DNA from: Coffea arabica
Lineage: Eukaryota; Streptophyta; Magnoliopsida; Gentianales; Rubiaceae
Length of the DNA stretch: 64,000 nucleotides
Reading direction: 5' to 3'
Assembly (NCBI RefSeq): GCF_036785885.1
Contig: NC_092312.1
Location: forward strand, 21,346,001-21,410,000
Shown: one piece after another, positions 1-15,100 of the stretch
How the letters are laid out: each line of letters opens with the position of its first letter
Position numbering within the stretch: the first letter of the stretch is position 1
The notes under the pieces: model-generated
Databases searched by the model: none
Told to the model about the DNA's origin: nothing
Seen by the model: only the letters and a program-made list of their open reading frames with translations
Translations under genes and position numbers: made by a program

Positions 1-117
1 ATTCTGAACCCATCAATATTCCAACGGTATAACTTGTAAAAGGCTCTCCCGGAGAAATCAAGCAACGATCATTTTCTTCACTTCAGCATGAACCTCAGAG
101 GTGGGTTTAAAAAATTC
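1..117 (-). other. CAND1: CAND1 3' untranslated region (partial)
   Basis: Sequence directly after the CAND1 stop codon on the minus strand. It shows no further reading frame. The transcript probably ends beyond the window edge; no clear polyadenylation signal was identified. Confidence 0.5.
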
Positions 118-3100
118 TCACTCGTTTCGAATAGAACAATAATTGTCCCATAGTGTTTGAGATTTTCCAATTTCATTCATGAGATTTTTGAACTTGTGGC
201 TGCAGTCTCCTCCACTGCAAAACAAAAGACAAAGTAACACGAATCAAAAGCTAATAATTTAAATTTATAGGAAAGAGGAGAACATCCATAAAAACTGGCA
301 TTCCCATTATTGCTTTGACAGGAACTGCCATTGTCATTATTGCTTGACAGGAAACATGAGACCATTAGAACGCCAGAAGCTCATGCACAGAAGCACTGAA
401 AGTTTGGCAAGGCACTAAGTGTAGCTTGCTTCAAAAGTGTGAAGCGAAACAGTTCTAAGAAGCAAAGCGTGGGGTATGAAAGGCACACTCTAATGAGCCA
501 AAGGTGGGTTGTAAGACGAGCTATTTGCATGCAGCTAGATGAAGCTCGAAGTACTTTGCAACGTCAGGCATAATAGCTATGTCATTCATTCCATCACAAG
601 TATTACTGACCTCCGCCTAAAACTAAAAATTTAGATGGCCACCAAGCAATGGAAATGATCAAGCGCATTATTACAAACAAAAAGTCAACCATTTGTTTAC
701 TTTGATAAATTTTGCTAGCAAAGTGATACAAATAACATACATATATATACAAAACTTGGCTTCCAGTCATACTTCATTGTCATAAAAGATATCTATCTAC
801 TCAAATTTCAAGCTGATAAACCAGAAAAGCCAAACTCCTCTCTTACAAGATATTCTAATAACTGCCAACGCAAGATACTGGCCCCAGCCACAATTCATCT
901 ACTTTTTGAGACAAAATTTTAAAAAGAAAAATGAAATGACAAGTTCCAAGGAGGACAAACCCAGGCGCTTGCTTGTGTTAATTTAAGAAAGTCAATCAAG
1001 TAAGCTAAAGTTGTGAAGGAAACGAAAAGAACAATTATCTGTGTGAAACTCCCAAATAAGGGGGAAGGGGAAAAAAATAAACATACCTTATGCGGTTCAA
1101 TGATGCAATTGCTCGAAGGGCACTCCTAACCATGTCTTCATTACGATCAACTTCTTGCTTGACTGCATCCTGTTTTGGCCTGAAACTAACAGTTTTTTGC
1201 AAGGGATCCACCAAAGAATCCAAAACTGGAAGCCAACAGAGTTAGTTGATGAATAAAAAAATAATCAGCTAAAAGATCAACAATCAATATTCAGATTGAA
1301 ATACCTGCTAATACGGCAGAGGGGCACTTATCCGCAAGTTTTGAGAGGATAAGATGACAAGGCATTTTAACATCATAATGATCTATGAAGCCCAAAAACC
1401 ACAATTAATTTAGTGAAAGACAAGCAGAATAAGGATCAGAACAATGCTTGATACACACAACAAAGGCAATGAGATACAGTGCCTAAGAGTTGAAAAAGGC
1501 AAGCATAAGATGCTAAATTTCAGAAAATAACTTACCTTCCAAACCAGATTTGAGGTAAGGAACAATAAAAGATGATGGATTCACTTGATCAAGACAACTG
1601 TCCAACAAAGTGTCAACACATTCAAAAGCTGCTTTTCTCAATTCAAGCCCATCATCTACTGTGTGCTTGAAGGGACCCAGATCAACTGTTCTAATCAGTT
1701 CTTGCTGCCAACAAAGAGGAGAAACAAGTTAACATAAATTATTCTCAACTCATAAAAGAAATTAAAAATTTGGTGATGTCTAATGCCCACTCAAGTTAAA
1801 ATAGCTTTATAAAAAGGTTCCTAATTAGATTTGCTATCAAGATCAACTGTTAAAGACTTTCTGCTTTACAAGATAATGTACCAATTAGCCACAGAAATGG
1901 GTTTTGATTTATCCAATGCAACTCTGCAGATGCCAAAGTTATGTGTGCACACTTATGAGTCAACTATAAGGGCAATTGATAAATTTCACAAACTGTCAGC
2001 AGAACAATTATGAACTTACAAACAGCAACCTTTACCCTCCCTTCCTCTGAAAAAAGATTCCACAGATTCCAAGGTATAGATAGTCAAAACTTGTAACAAA
2101 GACAAGTTCAGGAACTGAAAAACATGGGTAATCCAGCACATGACATGCAACACTAGCTTTAACCAGCGCAACATAGAGTAGAACTATGGAGTCATGCATT
2201 AAGTGGTGTACAAGCCTATGCTTCATTTTTCTCATATTTTGCACGTAGACGTTAAAGTTTACCTTTTATATATGAAGAATGGGGGGTTTAGCGTTTTGCC
2301 TTCTTTTCGCCACATGGCTTTCTGTTGATGCAACAAGTGGTACATCTGTATATTCAGAACAATGATATCCTTCATTGCTTTTGTTGGTCTTTGTTAATGG
2401 GCCCAATGAACTCAAAAGATTTCAGCCTAACGAATAAATTGTATTGTCATATTATAACTGTTTGGCCCTTAACGGTGGCCTTTACCCAAAAGAAAGGAAA
2501 CAAAGAATGTGACCTTTATTTAGTTCTTTGAGGCCCAAAGGGTTAATCTTAACTTAATTAACTTATAATTAATTTACTTATTATCTGGTTGGGTGGATGT
2601 GCTGTCTAAACCATGACTCTTAGATTAGGCTTAATGGACTAATAATAGATTTCAACCCTGAGATAATTTTCAATTAAACTCTAATTACAATTTCGCTATT
2701 GTTACTTACAATAACATTTCTTGCACATTGCTATTCTTGCCATTGCACATCGTTTTTTTTTCCCTTTTGCCTTTTATTCATGCCAAGTCAAATAAGTCTA
2801 GCCCTTATGTTTATGGGTGCTCATTGGCCAATAATCGGGAATTCGGTAAAAAAAATTTGGTAATTCGAAAATTGATTTTTTAAGACCAATATCCGATCAC
2901 CGTCCAAACCTTAGTTTGATAAATTGGATCAAAGAACCGGTAATTCGGTAATATCCGAAATATCGATAGTCAGTTAAAATATTTTAATTTTCTCTAAAAA
3001 AAATTGTTATAACAAAATAATATCTTATATGTTTTTCCAATAAAATTCAATCAACTCAAACAAACATGATATTAAAAAAAAACCGTTCATAATTCTAAGC

Positions 3101-6100
3101 CCTAACTTATAATTTCAATTCTTAAACAACATTGAAATATATAAGAACTTCAAATTTAATTGTTAAGCTAAACTCCAACGTATCAACTTCCATTAAAATT
3201 TAACGTCCAAATACAGTTATAGTTAAGTTAACTAATTAGTATTTAGTGATAGGGGTAAGATTTACTCTTATTTTTAGTAATATACATAAGTGGGCATATA
3301 TTCTCCTTTGACTCCTATTGATTTTATGCAAAAGTATGGTTTACTTAATTGTTCTTGAAATTTTAAGATGGCATGGGCTGTGCTTTACATAAACAAGGAC
3401 TTAGACCTTAACTACCAGTTTAACTGGCCATTCATTACCATCAATTCAATCACACAAATAAACAGTAAAACTTAGATTGCCAGCATTAAATAGACTAAAG
3501 TCAAAAGAGATGCTACTATCCAACCAAATCCTCCCAACACTCGCGCTCCAGAGAAATAAAATTGGGTAACTTTCAACTGGTTCCTTTCTCCACCTTTAAC
3601 AAACTCCAAAGAATTAGAATTCAATAACCGTGTACATTTACTTGCCTTAATTATCGTCTGGTCATATAGTAGTGGCAAAAGTTCAGGTAAAAGACCCTTT
3701 ATCAAGTTTGGCTTATTATGGGCTGCTGTATTCAAGGCCAAAACAGCTGCACGCCTAACATGCTGCACAACAGTTAGAGAGGATAAGATCAATGAAACAA
3801 CCCAAGGGGAAAAAAATATAGAAAGCTAGAGTATCTCCCCCCCCCCCCAAAACACCCCCAAAAAAACCAGAGAGAGAGAGAGAGAGAGAGAAGAAGGAAC
3901 GTAGGCCAATCAAGTCTACCTCAAATTAAAGTCCATGTTAGCTTACTCTGGATACTTTTAGACCAGAAGGGTCAAAACATAGCATGAAATGATTAAATGA
4001 AATTTCCATCAGAAAACAGAAGATCTAAAGCTATTCTCACATAATATATACCATCCTGGGAACAGAATTTTGATGGTCTAAACTGACGGTCTAAACTACA
4101 ATAAATTCAGTACCATCAGTTCTGAACAAACTGTTTTCACGATAAACTAATATACCCATATCAAAAACCATTCAGGTTATAAGACCGGTCAGCAAAGGAC
4201 TGCAGCAGCAGGTAGTGATCAGCTAGTTGGAGTAACCATTGAGTCTAAATAAAAGTACAAAGAAAAGGGAGAGCAATTTGATTAAAAATTGGCAATCACT
4301 AATTGAGAATATAATTATCATCTTCTGCAGTGCAATAAAGCAACAGAAAAGGGACTTATCACCTTTAAACATTCAAGTTGAAATTACATAAAATTAAGTT
4401 GAGCATTCATGTATCATGTACAGCAAAAGAAGCCAAATACAAAAGATCTCCAAACCATTATAAGCAGAACTGGAAAGCTTAAGACATCATAAGCGATAAT
4501 ATATACAACTTTGCATATTGAAAGGGAAATTACCCGATCTTGATCCTTTATGAGCATCAGGAAAGATGAAATTTCAGACTGCAGAATTGCATCTATCTTC
4601 CCTGGACGCTCAACTATAGCATATTTTACGCCAATGACAACCGTTGCTCGGGTAAATGCAGCTGGATAAGTGGTACGGTCCTAAAGAAAGGAAAAACATG
4701 TTGATTGTTGGGCTGTTATCAATTGTACAAAAGAAACTGTGCTAGCCATATAAAAAGAGATCAACGAAGCATTATTGTGTGTAGCGCTACCTTGAGAGCA
4801 GGAACAAGTTTTTGGGGTTCAATGAGGGCAATTTTTCCCAGACACTCAGCTACAACATTGCGAACACCCTCTTCCTCACTTTCACAGTGGTTAAAGAGCA
4901 GATTAAGTATCTTCTCAACACTTGATTCCTGAAAGTCTGATCTGTCCACTGACTGTCTTACAATGACCTTAAGGAAGGATTCATTTCACAAGTTTTAGAA
5001 AATAATAAAAGATCAAGCAATTAAAAAGAATATCATGAGAGAACTCCATATCAATGGCATACCTCCTTCAATGAGTGTAATAGTAGATATTGTTTCTTCT
5101 GTTGATTATCAATCTTGTCCAAGATAAATGGCAGATATTTTTGTAGATTACCAACAGCAATATTCCCAAGAGCATAAGAGGCAGCTGATTTGATCTCTTC
5201 AAAAGGAGATTGGAATGATTCAATGATAATACTCTCGATCTGAACATGTGAGCTTAGATCCTTTCTCCTCCCAATCTCTCCCAAGCAAAGCAACGCAAGA
5301 TGTTGTTTGGCCTAGAAAAATGGAAAATAAAACAATATCACAAAATGATAACAAAGGAAGAGGAGCTCAAAAAAAAATATATATATATATATATATATGT
5401 TAAATTGCCACTCTCATACTAGATTCAGCTTATCACAAAGCTTAAAACACACGTAATTCCCAACTTACCACCAAAAAGTACAAATAAATAAATTCCACTT
5501 GTGTTAAAAGACACACACAATGTGCATGCAATTTAGAAATAATTATTATTTTCCATGAATATATATATTTTGTTTTTACACAAATAAATTTTATATAAAT
5601 TATTTATTAACAAACTTCAAGTTATGATAATAAATAATTTTGGTGGTTACAATATTTACAGTAGTTATGAGTGCAATGTTGGCAAATGTGATTAGGGTAC
5701 AAGTTAGTTTTTCTTAGGATAAAATTGGAAGGTCAAAAAACGACAAAAATGTTTACACCAACTGCCATTGCTCTCCCTTTATATAGTGTATAGATATGCA
5801 GACCGACGCATGCATGATAATGTAAACCACAGATGGAAGCCCTTCAAGGTGGCACTTGAGTGCAAAGCTATACAAGTAACAAATGTCTGCAATCTATGTA
5901 GAAACCACTTTCAATTTCTTAGCAGATACAACAATATCATGCCTAATTGCAAGCACTTAGCATTCTAGCAAAACCTTCTCTAAAGCACCTAGCATCAGCT
6001 AAATTCGGTGAACAATAATATGAGACCAATAAAAACATATAAACCTTTAAGAATAGCATGAAGGTTATCAGAAACAAATTCAGCTAAAAACTACTTTTCA

Positions 6101-9100
6101 CCGCAAGATAAACTTTTCCAAGAACATTGAGATATGATATGAATAGCTTTATCACTTGTAATTTTTATATGATATTAATCTAAGCAAGCAAAAATCATAT
6201 GGAAAATAAGGCATAAAAGTTTTTCTAGTCTAGGCTAGGCTTACCGAACTTGTGCTGCTGTCATCTTTCAAAATGTCCGTCAGCATGTTAACGGTAGATG
6301 AACATTTCTTATCACCTGCAGCAAGGCAAAGAACGGCTACACACTGAGCAATGGAAAATAAAGCCTGCTTTGCAACACCACCAGCCTGTGGAGATGGTTT
6401 GGCAGTTGAAAGAAGAGATTCCAGTAATGCATCAAAGCTTGTATTTGCTGAGGAAACCAATGCAGCAAAAAAATTCCGCAAAGCCTGCAGGTTTGATAAA
6501 AAGAAAGTTAATGCAAAGAAGACTGCTGTACATCAACCATTTTATAGAGTACAAAATGTGCAACGTACAAGAAGTGCCTGTCCCTGAAGCAAGGAGCTTT
6601 TCACCAAAGTTAATGCTTGAGGAAGAACTTTATTTCTGACAGTCAAACCCACATTAGGGGTTGATCTGCTGTCAGACATTAAGGTACAACAAAGTTCCAG
6701 GGCTAGTGCTGTCATATGCAAGTCGAAGTCACTGGAGTTCAAGAAAAGCACCATCAGAACTTTTTCATTAATTAGCCCATGACATTGAAAACTCATAAAC
6801 AGATACATAGGTACAAAATGCAGTTTAACACAAAATACTAGCAAGAAACCTTATCAAAGTAGAGAGTTCTATGACAATGACTTCGCAAGCAGCTGAACCG
6901 ATTTTATCACCATAAGCAACTATCAGGGTGTTTAAAGTCCCAAGTGTTGCCTGTCTTAGTGCGCGATTGGCCTATCCATAAGCAAGTAAAGGAGATCAGA
7001 CATTTCTTCAAAGGTATTATATCATCTTGATTAAAAAAAATGGAAAAGACAAAATTACTTGTTAAATGACAAATTTTCTCACCTTTCTTAAGAATGCGGT
7101 CAACTCTGAAATTACATGCTCTAAAACACAAGATAGGTCAAGATGCAGTGGAGAAGCAGCAATGACAGCAAATGCCTGGAGAGACAATACATTAAAGCTT
7201 CTACACATGTAAAAGTAGTTAAGCAGTAAGTTCTGAAAGTATCCAATGTCTAACACTATTACTACTATGTCAACATAGTGAGAGGAAAAATATTACCACC
7301 CACTATCAACTCTTCTCCACTTGCCAATAACAAGAATACAAAAAATAGAAGAGAAGATAGGGCTACCATACCACCAGCAATAACATTTTTCTGCAAGATT
7401 TCAGGAAAGGATGGGCAATGTAAAAGAAAATGACACAACAATGTCAAAATTTAGATCTGCAGAGGTAAAATTATGAACCTAAAAGCCAAATTTTCTCTGC
7501 CACTAAGACATAACAGGAATTCCACAAATCAATATTATATAGATTAAATGGTTGACAAATCATCAACTAAACTCTTGACTACAGAAACATGCCACCATTA
7601 GATGGTAACAAGATGACCAAGAAATAGTTTATCATGATAGTGGAAAAAGCATTTACAACAGAAATGTGATGCAGCTATTCTCCAATTCAAAATCATGGGG
7701 GAAAAGTGGTTGGATAATCTCTAAAATCAGTTGCCACTTTACTTCAATCAAATATCAAGCCAACAAGACAAAAAAAATGAGGGGAGTCATAAGAAGCCTA
7801 ATGACAGCCACTCAACAACAGTTTTATCATTGAAAAAAAAAATCATTATCAAGTACCCATACCAACTTTCGTAAGAGGTTCTTTTCTAGTCAATGTATTC
7901 TAGAAACTAAACCAACCTTCACAGCAGTTAGCCGAGTTATCTCATTCCCCATTCGATCCACAAGCACAGGAAGGCATGCTGGTAACTCCCCTCTGAGATA
8001 ATCACCAAACGTTGAAACAACAAGCCCCATACATGTAATGGCACTTTCCTTAACCTCCTGCAAAGGAAGAATGATGAGACACTCCAAAGTTGTATTGAGC
8101 TGGAAGAAAGAAAATTATGGATACAAATGTTGCAAACCTGATCCTGATCTTGATTTGCCAAACGGGCCATGATAGCATTATATATTGGATGAACATAGGG
8201 TTTGAAATCAAAACCAGAACCCTGAAAAGGGTATCCCATTAGCATCTGACAAAGTAACCCGAAATAAGAGATGCACGAAGTAGACACAATCTAACCTCAA
8301 TATTTGGCCTCACAACACGAACAAGTTCTCCACATACTCTAAGTGCTTCAGCTGTAACTTTATAGTATCGCTCACCCACAGCGGATATAACAGGAGCTGA
8401 TATGGCCTGAAAATAAAATGGGGAAGCCAGAACCAAACTTTTTGGGACGTCAACGGTTCAACTAGAGGATATCATACATGGTATAATGCATCTCTAAGAA
8501 TTATAAAACATGAAAAGAACATTATAAACATATAAACATTTTTTATTCATTAAAAAAAAGAGCAATGAACCCAGAATTGTCCATCTCATCTTCATTCAGT
8601 ATTTTTTTCATTTCTCTTTAACCTCAGAAAAGGTTTCTATTGCAAAGAAGCTTATATAATACAATACAAGACCATCATTGATTTCCTCTTAGAGGTTTTT
8701 AATTATTAAAATTAACTGTACATAAGAAAATAAACAACATTTACTTCATGTCATACACGTCAACTGCTTCTGCAATTTCACCGTCATTGATTTGCTCTTA
8801 GAGGTTTTTAATTATGAAAATTGACTGCACATAAGAAAATAACCAAAAAAATTACATTTACTTCAAGTCATACACATCAACCGCTTCTGCAATTTCTTTC
8901 CCTTTCTCACTTCTAGGCAAATGAAAACAAATGAGAGGAGCATGTAACACTTTTGCCAGTCATTCGGTGTATAGCTATACAAGCTAAAGCTTTTCTAGAT
9001 ATAATCTAGAAAACTAATCTAAAAATGAGTAAAATGGTAAATTAACACAACCAACATCGAAGAGAACCTTATTCTAAGTACCTGACATGTTGGAAGACAT

Positions 9101-12100
9101 AATAATACTTACCATATCCACAAACTAAAAGGTATGTCTCAATCTTTCAGTAAATGTACAAGCTTGTAGTTCTGGATTAGTTTCAGGGGTATAAGCTGGA
9201 GAGTTCCAATGTGTTTCCATTTTTCCTTGATATATCACATGTATAAGCTACAATATCTCGTGCAACCCAAAGCAGGAAACAAGAGTCAAGAAAAAATGGC
9301 TCAGTGGATTTGGGCAACCAAAAAGAAATGACCTAACATCACTCCTTACAGGAATGTGATATTAAACAATGAAAACCAGCCAACATTTTAAACAGCAAGG
9401 ATGAAGAATGCATCTGATTGCTTAAAATGTTATTAAAGTACTTGATTGCACAACACTTGACGAACAATTTGACATTCTTGAAAAGTTTAGAAGGTAGAAT
9501 GAGTTATAAGACAATACCTTAATATAAGGATGGAAAACAGGAGGTGCATGAGAAGCCAAAATTAATCTTGTAAAAGTAAGAGCTTCAATCTTCAAATTTG
9601 AAGTAGAGGACTTATCCTGATAAATTTTTGAAAAAATTTAAAAAACCAGTAAAATACCAGATTAGTTTTTTATAAACAACATCAAGATAATAAGAATTTT
9701 GTTTCACATATGAATAAATAAAACTCACACATAATGCTTTCTCAAATCCAGGTATAAGAGATCCAATGTGCTCAGCAAGGCAATCAGGCAAGACCACCAC
9801 CAGTTCTTTCAAAACTGAAAATGCACCAACCTGCAGAGGAAACACTATAAGAAAGTCGTAGAACAAAAAATGAACCTTTATCACTTCAGATGATAACACT
9901 TGGAGACAAAATAAAACAAGTCCCTGAATCAAGACAAATATAACAGCACAACTGTAAGGTTATAGAAGTCAACCTTTGTTTTGACAGATTTCTCTCTTAA
10001 TTGCCTATTGATGGACCGAACAATTTTAGGCACTTCTTGCTTCAATAACCATCTAGGACTGCAAGATACATCGTTAAAATAGAGAAAAACCCAACATTGA
10101 GCAGAAAACAGCTGAATGCCACAACAAATTGGTCATAATCACAATCAGCAGGGAAGCTTTAGACTACTTCGGTATTGATGGGAGATGCAACACAACAAAC
10201 AGCAAAATCCAAAGATAAGGATTTTCCACAAATGTGGCTAGATACATCTTGTTGCTTTCTAAAGTGAAAATTTGAACAGAAAAGTGCCAACACCAGCACA
10301 GTAAAAGCATGCAAAAACAAGGTGAAAAAAAATTAATAAACCTAACCGCACCCGGTACGAAACTTGCCCATATATCTCTTCAACTATTGTCAATGCACCA
10401 GATGCACTAGACAGAAGCAAATTGAGAATATCATAGAGAACAGATTTCAATCCATGGATGCATGGCAATGATAAGCTGTAAGAAATTACTTGTTATCATT
10501 TTCTATTTAACAAATTAACCCCCTCAACACCCCCCCCTCCAACAAAAGAAAAAAAAAAGAGAAAAGCAATAGAAGCTATCTATACAAATTGATACAAGAT
10601 TATCTCCAGCAATAACTAGAACTCACAAGGTCCCAAGCTTTACAGGTCAGCAGTTTAACTAGGTAATAAGAAAATCTTGCCTTGATTCTTCAAACTCCAT
10701 CTGCCCTTTCGTAACATTTCCAGTTTGTCGCAGCAACGCAATGAAAGTATTGAACACATCCATCTGTGAAAAAGATAATCAGATGCTTTACAACAGGAAG
10801 ATTTAAATTTGAAATCCAAAACATTCAGTGGCATTACCTTGACATTTTCTTCCCTTTCCTTAAATCGGTCAATTAATTTTGGACAAGCCTGCACAAGAAA
10901 TAAACTTGAACTGTAAAAGTAATAAATGCAATGCATGAATTCATTTCATTTACATGCATTTAACCAGCAGCAAAAGTTTATCACCCTTTCCAAGGAAAAG
11001 ATAAATCCTCCATCAATTGTCAGCATGAAATCCCTAATTATGTGACAATCAAAACTGACACGGAAATTGAAAACCTGCAAACAAAAAGCTGAGACAGCCT
11101 TTCTTGGTATATGCAAATTGGTTTTAGAATAGCTTAATATACCTTAAGACTGTAGATATTGTAACTCATTACTTCTTAATGTTGACCTAAACGCTTTTTC
11201 AACAGTTAATCATGAAAATTAAAAGGATGACTAACTTATTCTCTATTGTCATGTAAACCCTTTTTTTTTGTTTGAGGTGGTGGGGTGTGTGTGTGTGTGT
11301 GTGGGGGTGGGGGGGGGGGGGGGGAAGGGAACCACTGGACAAAAGAACTTTTGGTAAAATGGGATCCAACCTAATCTTTCACATATTGAAAGCAAAGTAA
11401 TTTCACAATAATGTCAAAGCAATAATGTTCATGGAAGAAATAGAAGAGTACGAAAAATCAGAGTTGCCCCTTATGTACCTCTTCATATAGCTTTCCAAGC
11501 AGCTCAGGGCGAGAAACAATTAGTCCCGCCAAGCACTTGGCTGCAGCCCTACGGACTTTCCAGCTCACATCTTCGTCATCCGTATACTCATTTTCACTCT
11601 CACTAATATACAATAAAAAATGGGAAGTCAGCTGAAACTCTATAATAGACAGATCAATACAGGAATAAGCAAACCAATATTAACTGAGAACATACTCATC
11701 TTCTTCCTCCTCATGACTTTCATCATCAGTATCTTCCTCCATGTTATCAGTGAAATTTGGATCATAACTAAGAAACTCCAATGTAAGGTGGAGAATTTCA
11801 TCACAGTAAGAAGAAATATCTCTAGGGCACCTTAGTAAAAAACTCTCCAATGCCTAGGAACAATAATTCAATATCTTAGAGTGCATTAAAGCAGAGAAGC
11901 CAATACATAATGTTAACAAAGGGAAAAAAACTCTAATTAACAAATGAAATACCTGCAAGCTATATTCACGAAGCTCCTCATCATTCTCTGATGCACTTGT
12001 GCAATAGTTTATTAGAACTGGAACAGTATCTCCAAGGTGGGGACCAAAACGATAGCCAACAGCTCGGCTAGAGATAAAAGGTTCATGATCAGTCAAATCA

Positions 12101-15100
12101 GGATTTCTCATTGAATAAATACAGAAAAGACAATAATGAGACACCAAGAAAAAGCTATAGAAATGTTGAACAATCTCATGAGCCCGTACAAAGCATCATA
12201 GAGAGAAAAACTATTCTCAAATGCTATTGCAATCAGACTAGCAACACGTCAACCTCGTTCGGAGGCTTTTTAACCATGCTCCTTTCATGATGCAAAATCT
12301 TACACACAACTTTAACCCATGTTTCCTGGCTTACAGAAAATACAACATAAAATAAATTCTATTATGTATTTTGATGAATTTTAAAGGATAGCATGAGAAA
12401 GAGTAACCAAGGCAGAATACAAATGTTCATCTCAATGAGACCAAAGTTGGGAAATGTTTCTTCTCCCATGAATTGAAATATTGCATTTTTCATTTCTTAT
12501 TTTCAGCTAGTATATACTCATTTTGTACTTTGAAAAAATAACCTTTATTAATCAAAGACATAGCTCTGACTAAGAATACGTGGGGTCAGAAATTAGTTTT
12601 CCTTTCCCTCACACAACTTGATAAGTCAATAAAAATCTTTCAATACCTACAGGCAAAATTATGTCATCCACATCCAACAAGTGGACTGACTGCAATAAAA
12701 GTTTAGATCCAAAAGGAAAGCCTCCAAATGTGAGTAAAATTAAGAAGCATGAAAGCCACATCTAAAAACAAACCTTAAGGCCCCGCTCATCTGAATGTTT
12801 GTTCGTGCCATTTCAGATTTTGAAGCCCTATTTTTCAAAAGCCGAACAACTTCGCCAGTAGCTTTTGCCAGCAAGTCATCTGACAAGCTTGAAGCCAAAG
12901 ATGCTGAAGGAAGACACAGATCACAATCAGAATACTCCATCAAAAGTCTCATGGGGATTTTCTTACCAATCAAAGAATCATTTACAGAACATGCAAACTC
13001 CTCAATTTGAGTATATTTGTGCTTACCAATACATGAGACAGTCTTCTTCCTAACTGTGGCTTGATTGGAACTTAACTGAGGTAGTAATGCAGCTAACAGT
13101 GGCTCATGGTCTGAAGCCATCAAATTCCCATATTTGTGAAGAACATCACATAAAATGTCAAGACATTCACATTTTATTTCTGTGCTCATTCCCTGGACAA
13201 GCAAATAAAGGATATAACAATAATGGGAAAAAGAAAAAGAATTTATAAGTAGAAGGCATTCCATGCAAGTCAATATATGAGTGTACAGTCCATTTTCATT
13301 TGAAAAAGAAAATTACAAATGCAAGAAGAGAAGGACAGAGCAGTAAAGGATATAGGGGACAAGTGAATTCAGCCCTTTCTTGACCACTAGGTCCACATTT
13401 TAATGTATTTATTTCGCAACAAAGTAGCTAATTATATTAATTTCAAGAAAATCTCTTCCAAAGAGTTTAACTTGACTGCAATATCCGTAGACAACCAAAA
13501 TGTTTAACTTGAGAGTGAAACCAAAACGGTAGAAAGAGGAAATGTGCACTCTTGCTCATTCAAGGTAAAATGAGGTGCCATTCAACAACTTCTATAACAC
13601 AAACAGGAATTATCTCTCTCAATGCATGGAAAACATGACTCACAAATCAAGAAAATTCAGTTTGTTCTTGAATCTGGAAGTCAAGGAAGTGAAGTAGCTC
13701 CCATTTTGCTAAATTCAGAGCAAGATTTTGAGTGACTTAGAAATACTATTCCACATTGAAGTTGGTCACTGGTTTGAAGCCAATTATGCAAAATAAATAA
13801 ATACATATCCAGGATATCACTTTGATTTAGAACTGTACTATTGTTTACCAAATAATACATGACAAGTGCATTAATCTTCACAGATCCTGATTAAAAGTTT
13901 AAAGAAAAACATCTATGATTTTGGAACAATCTGTTCTCAGAAACTTACAGTGCCAGTGATCCCTTGAATCAACTTCGGAGTAATGGACACAAGAACAGAC
14001 TGTGCAACAGAAAGTGAAGGAACTTCGGCAACAATTGTCTTCATAGCTATGCTAGCAATATCACGATGCTGGTCTTTTAAATTAAGCAGCTTATCACAAA
14101 GCTTATTAGTCATATCCAACACTTGTTGCTCATGGATTTTCTTAACCAAAGGAGCAAGGCTGAAAGTTAAGATCAACACAATAAATGAAAAACAACCACA
14201 ACAGTAACCCTTCATTAAACATCATCAATGCTGCAACACAATGTAACCTAGTCTCATAAGAGTCAAACTAAACAAATACAATGAAAAGATGGCACATGCC
14301 AATAAGTACTTTGACTCGATGAATGAAAAGCAATCAGAAAACAGCCACAACAGTAACCCATCATGAAACAAAATCGGTCTTGCAACACATGAAGGTACTC
14401 TCATCTCACAACAGTCAAAGCAAACCAAAACAAAGAAATAACAACGCTTGCCAACAAGTACTTTAACTCAGCCTCTCTCATCCATCGAAAAGCGAAAAAA
14501 ATGTTGCAAAGAAGATAGACTATTGAGAGAACTACCAGAATCCTCCACTGTAGATTGGTAAAGCAATCCAATGTTCCAGAATTGAGAGAAAATGAATTAA
14601 GCATGGATTAACAATCTATCACCGTGAAATTAATATGTTTAAAATACTTGACTGAATGTAATGCTAAGGATGAAACTAAACATTATGACCATTGAATATA
14701 TGTAAATGGTCAAATTAAAGAGAGATGAACCTCATTCCCCATCTTGGGTTATGGATGAACTTTTTGCCGACTTATTGGCAATTATAAGCAGAAATATGTA
14801 ATCAAAAAAATAATTGGCTGAGATGAGAAAACATTATGGCATTGCTTTCTGCCTCAAAAAAAGCTTTAGGACAATAGCAACATTCTGTGGGTGCAGGAAG
14901 ATTCCTGATGAACTATCCAATTATAACATATACCCTTGAGAGTTCAGAGCAGCTTTTTGGCAGTTGAAGAATTAATTATCTCCTTTGGCTAGTTAGCCTA
15001 TAAATTCTACCATCATTCACTTCCCCATTTGCCACTGTTCCTCGAAGTCCATAGAATTCCACTTAGATAAATATTCTAACCTAGGGTTATTAGCACTTTC

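Noticed and set aside
2813-2960. MITE-like sequence in a CAND1 intron
   Set aside because: Only one end is recognisable and no target duplication was found.
7265-7447. Minus-strand frame between CAND1 exons
   Set aside because: The flanking conserved blocks ([11 protein letters not shown] and [15 protein letters not shown]) are contiguous in the family, so this is intron.
10330-10485. Open segment on the minus strand in CAND1 ([17 protein letters not shown])
   Set aside because: It does not correspond to any block of the conserved CAND1 protein. Neighbouring exons (about 10765-10680 and 10060-9975) join sensibly without it.
11000-11075. Possible CAND1 exon following a CAG acceptor-like site
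   Set aside because: Its translation does not fit CAND1 between the LIVSRPELL-type block and [10 protein letters not shown], which are contiguous in the family.
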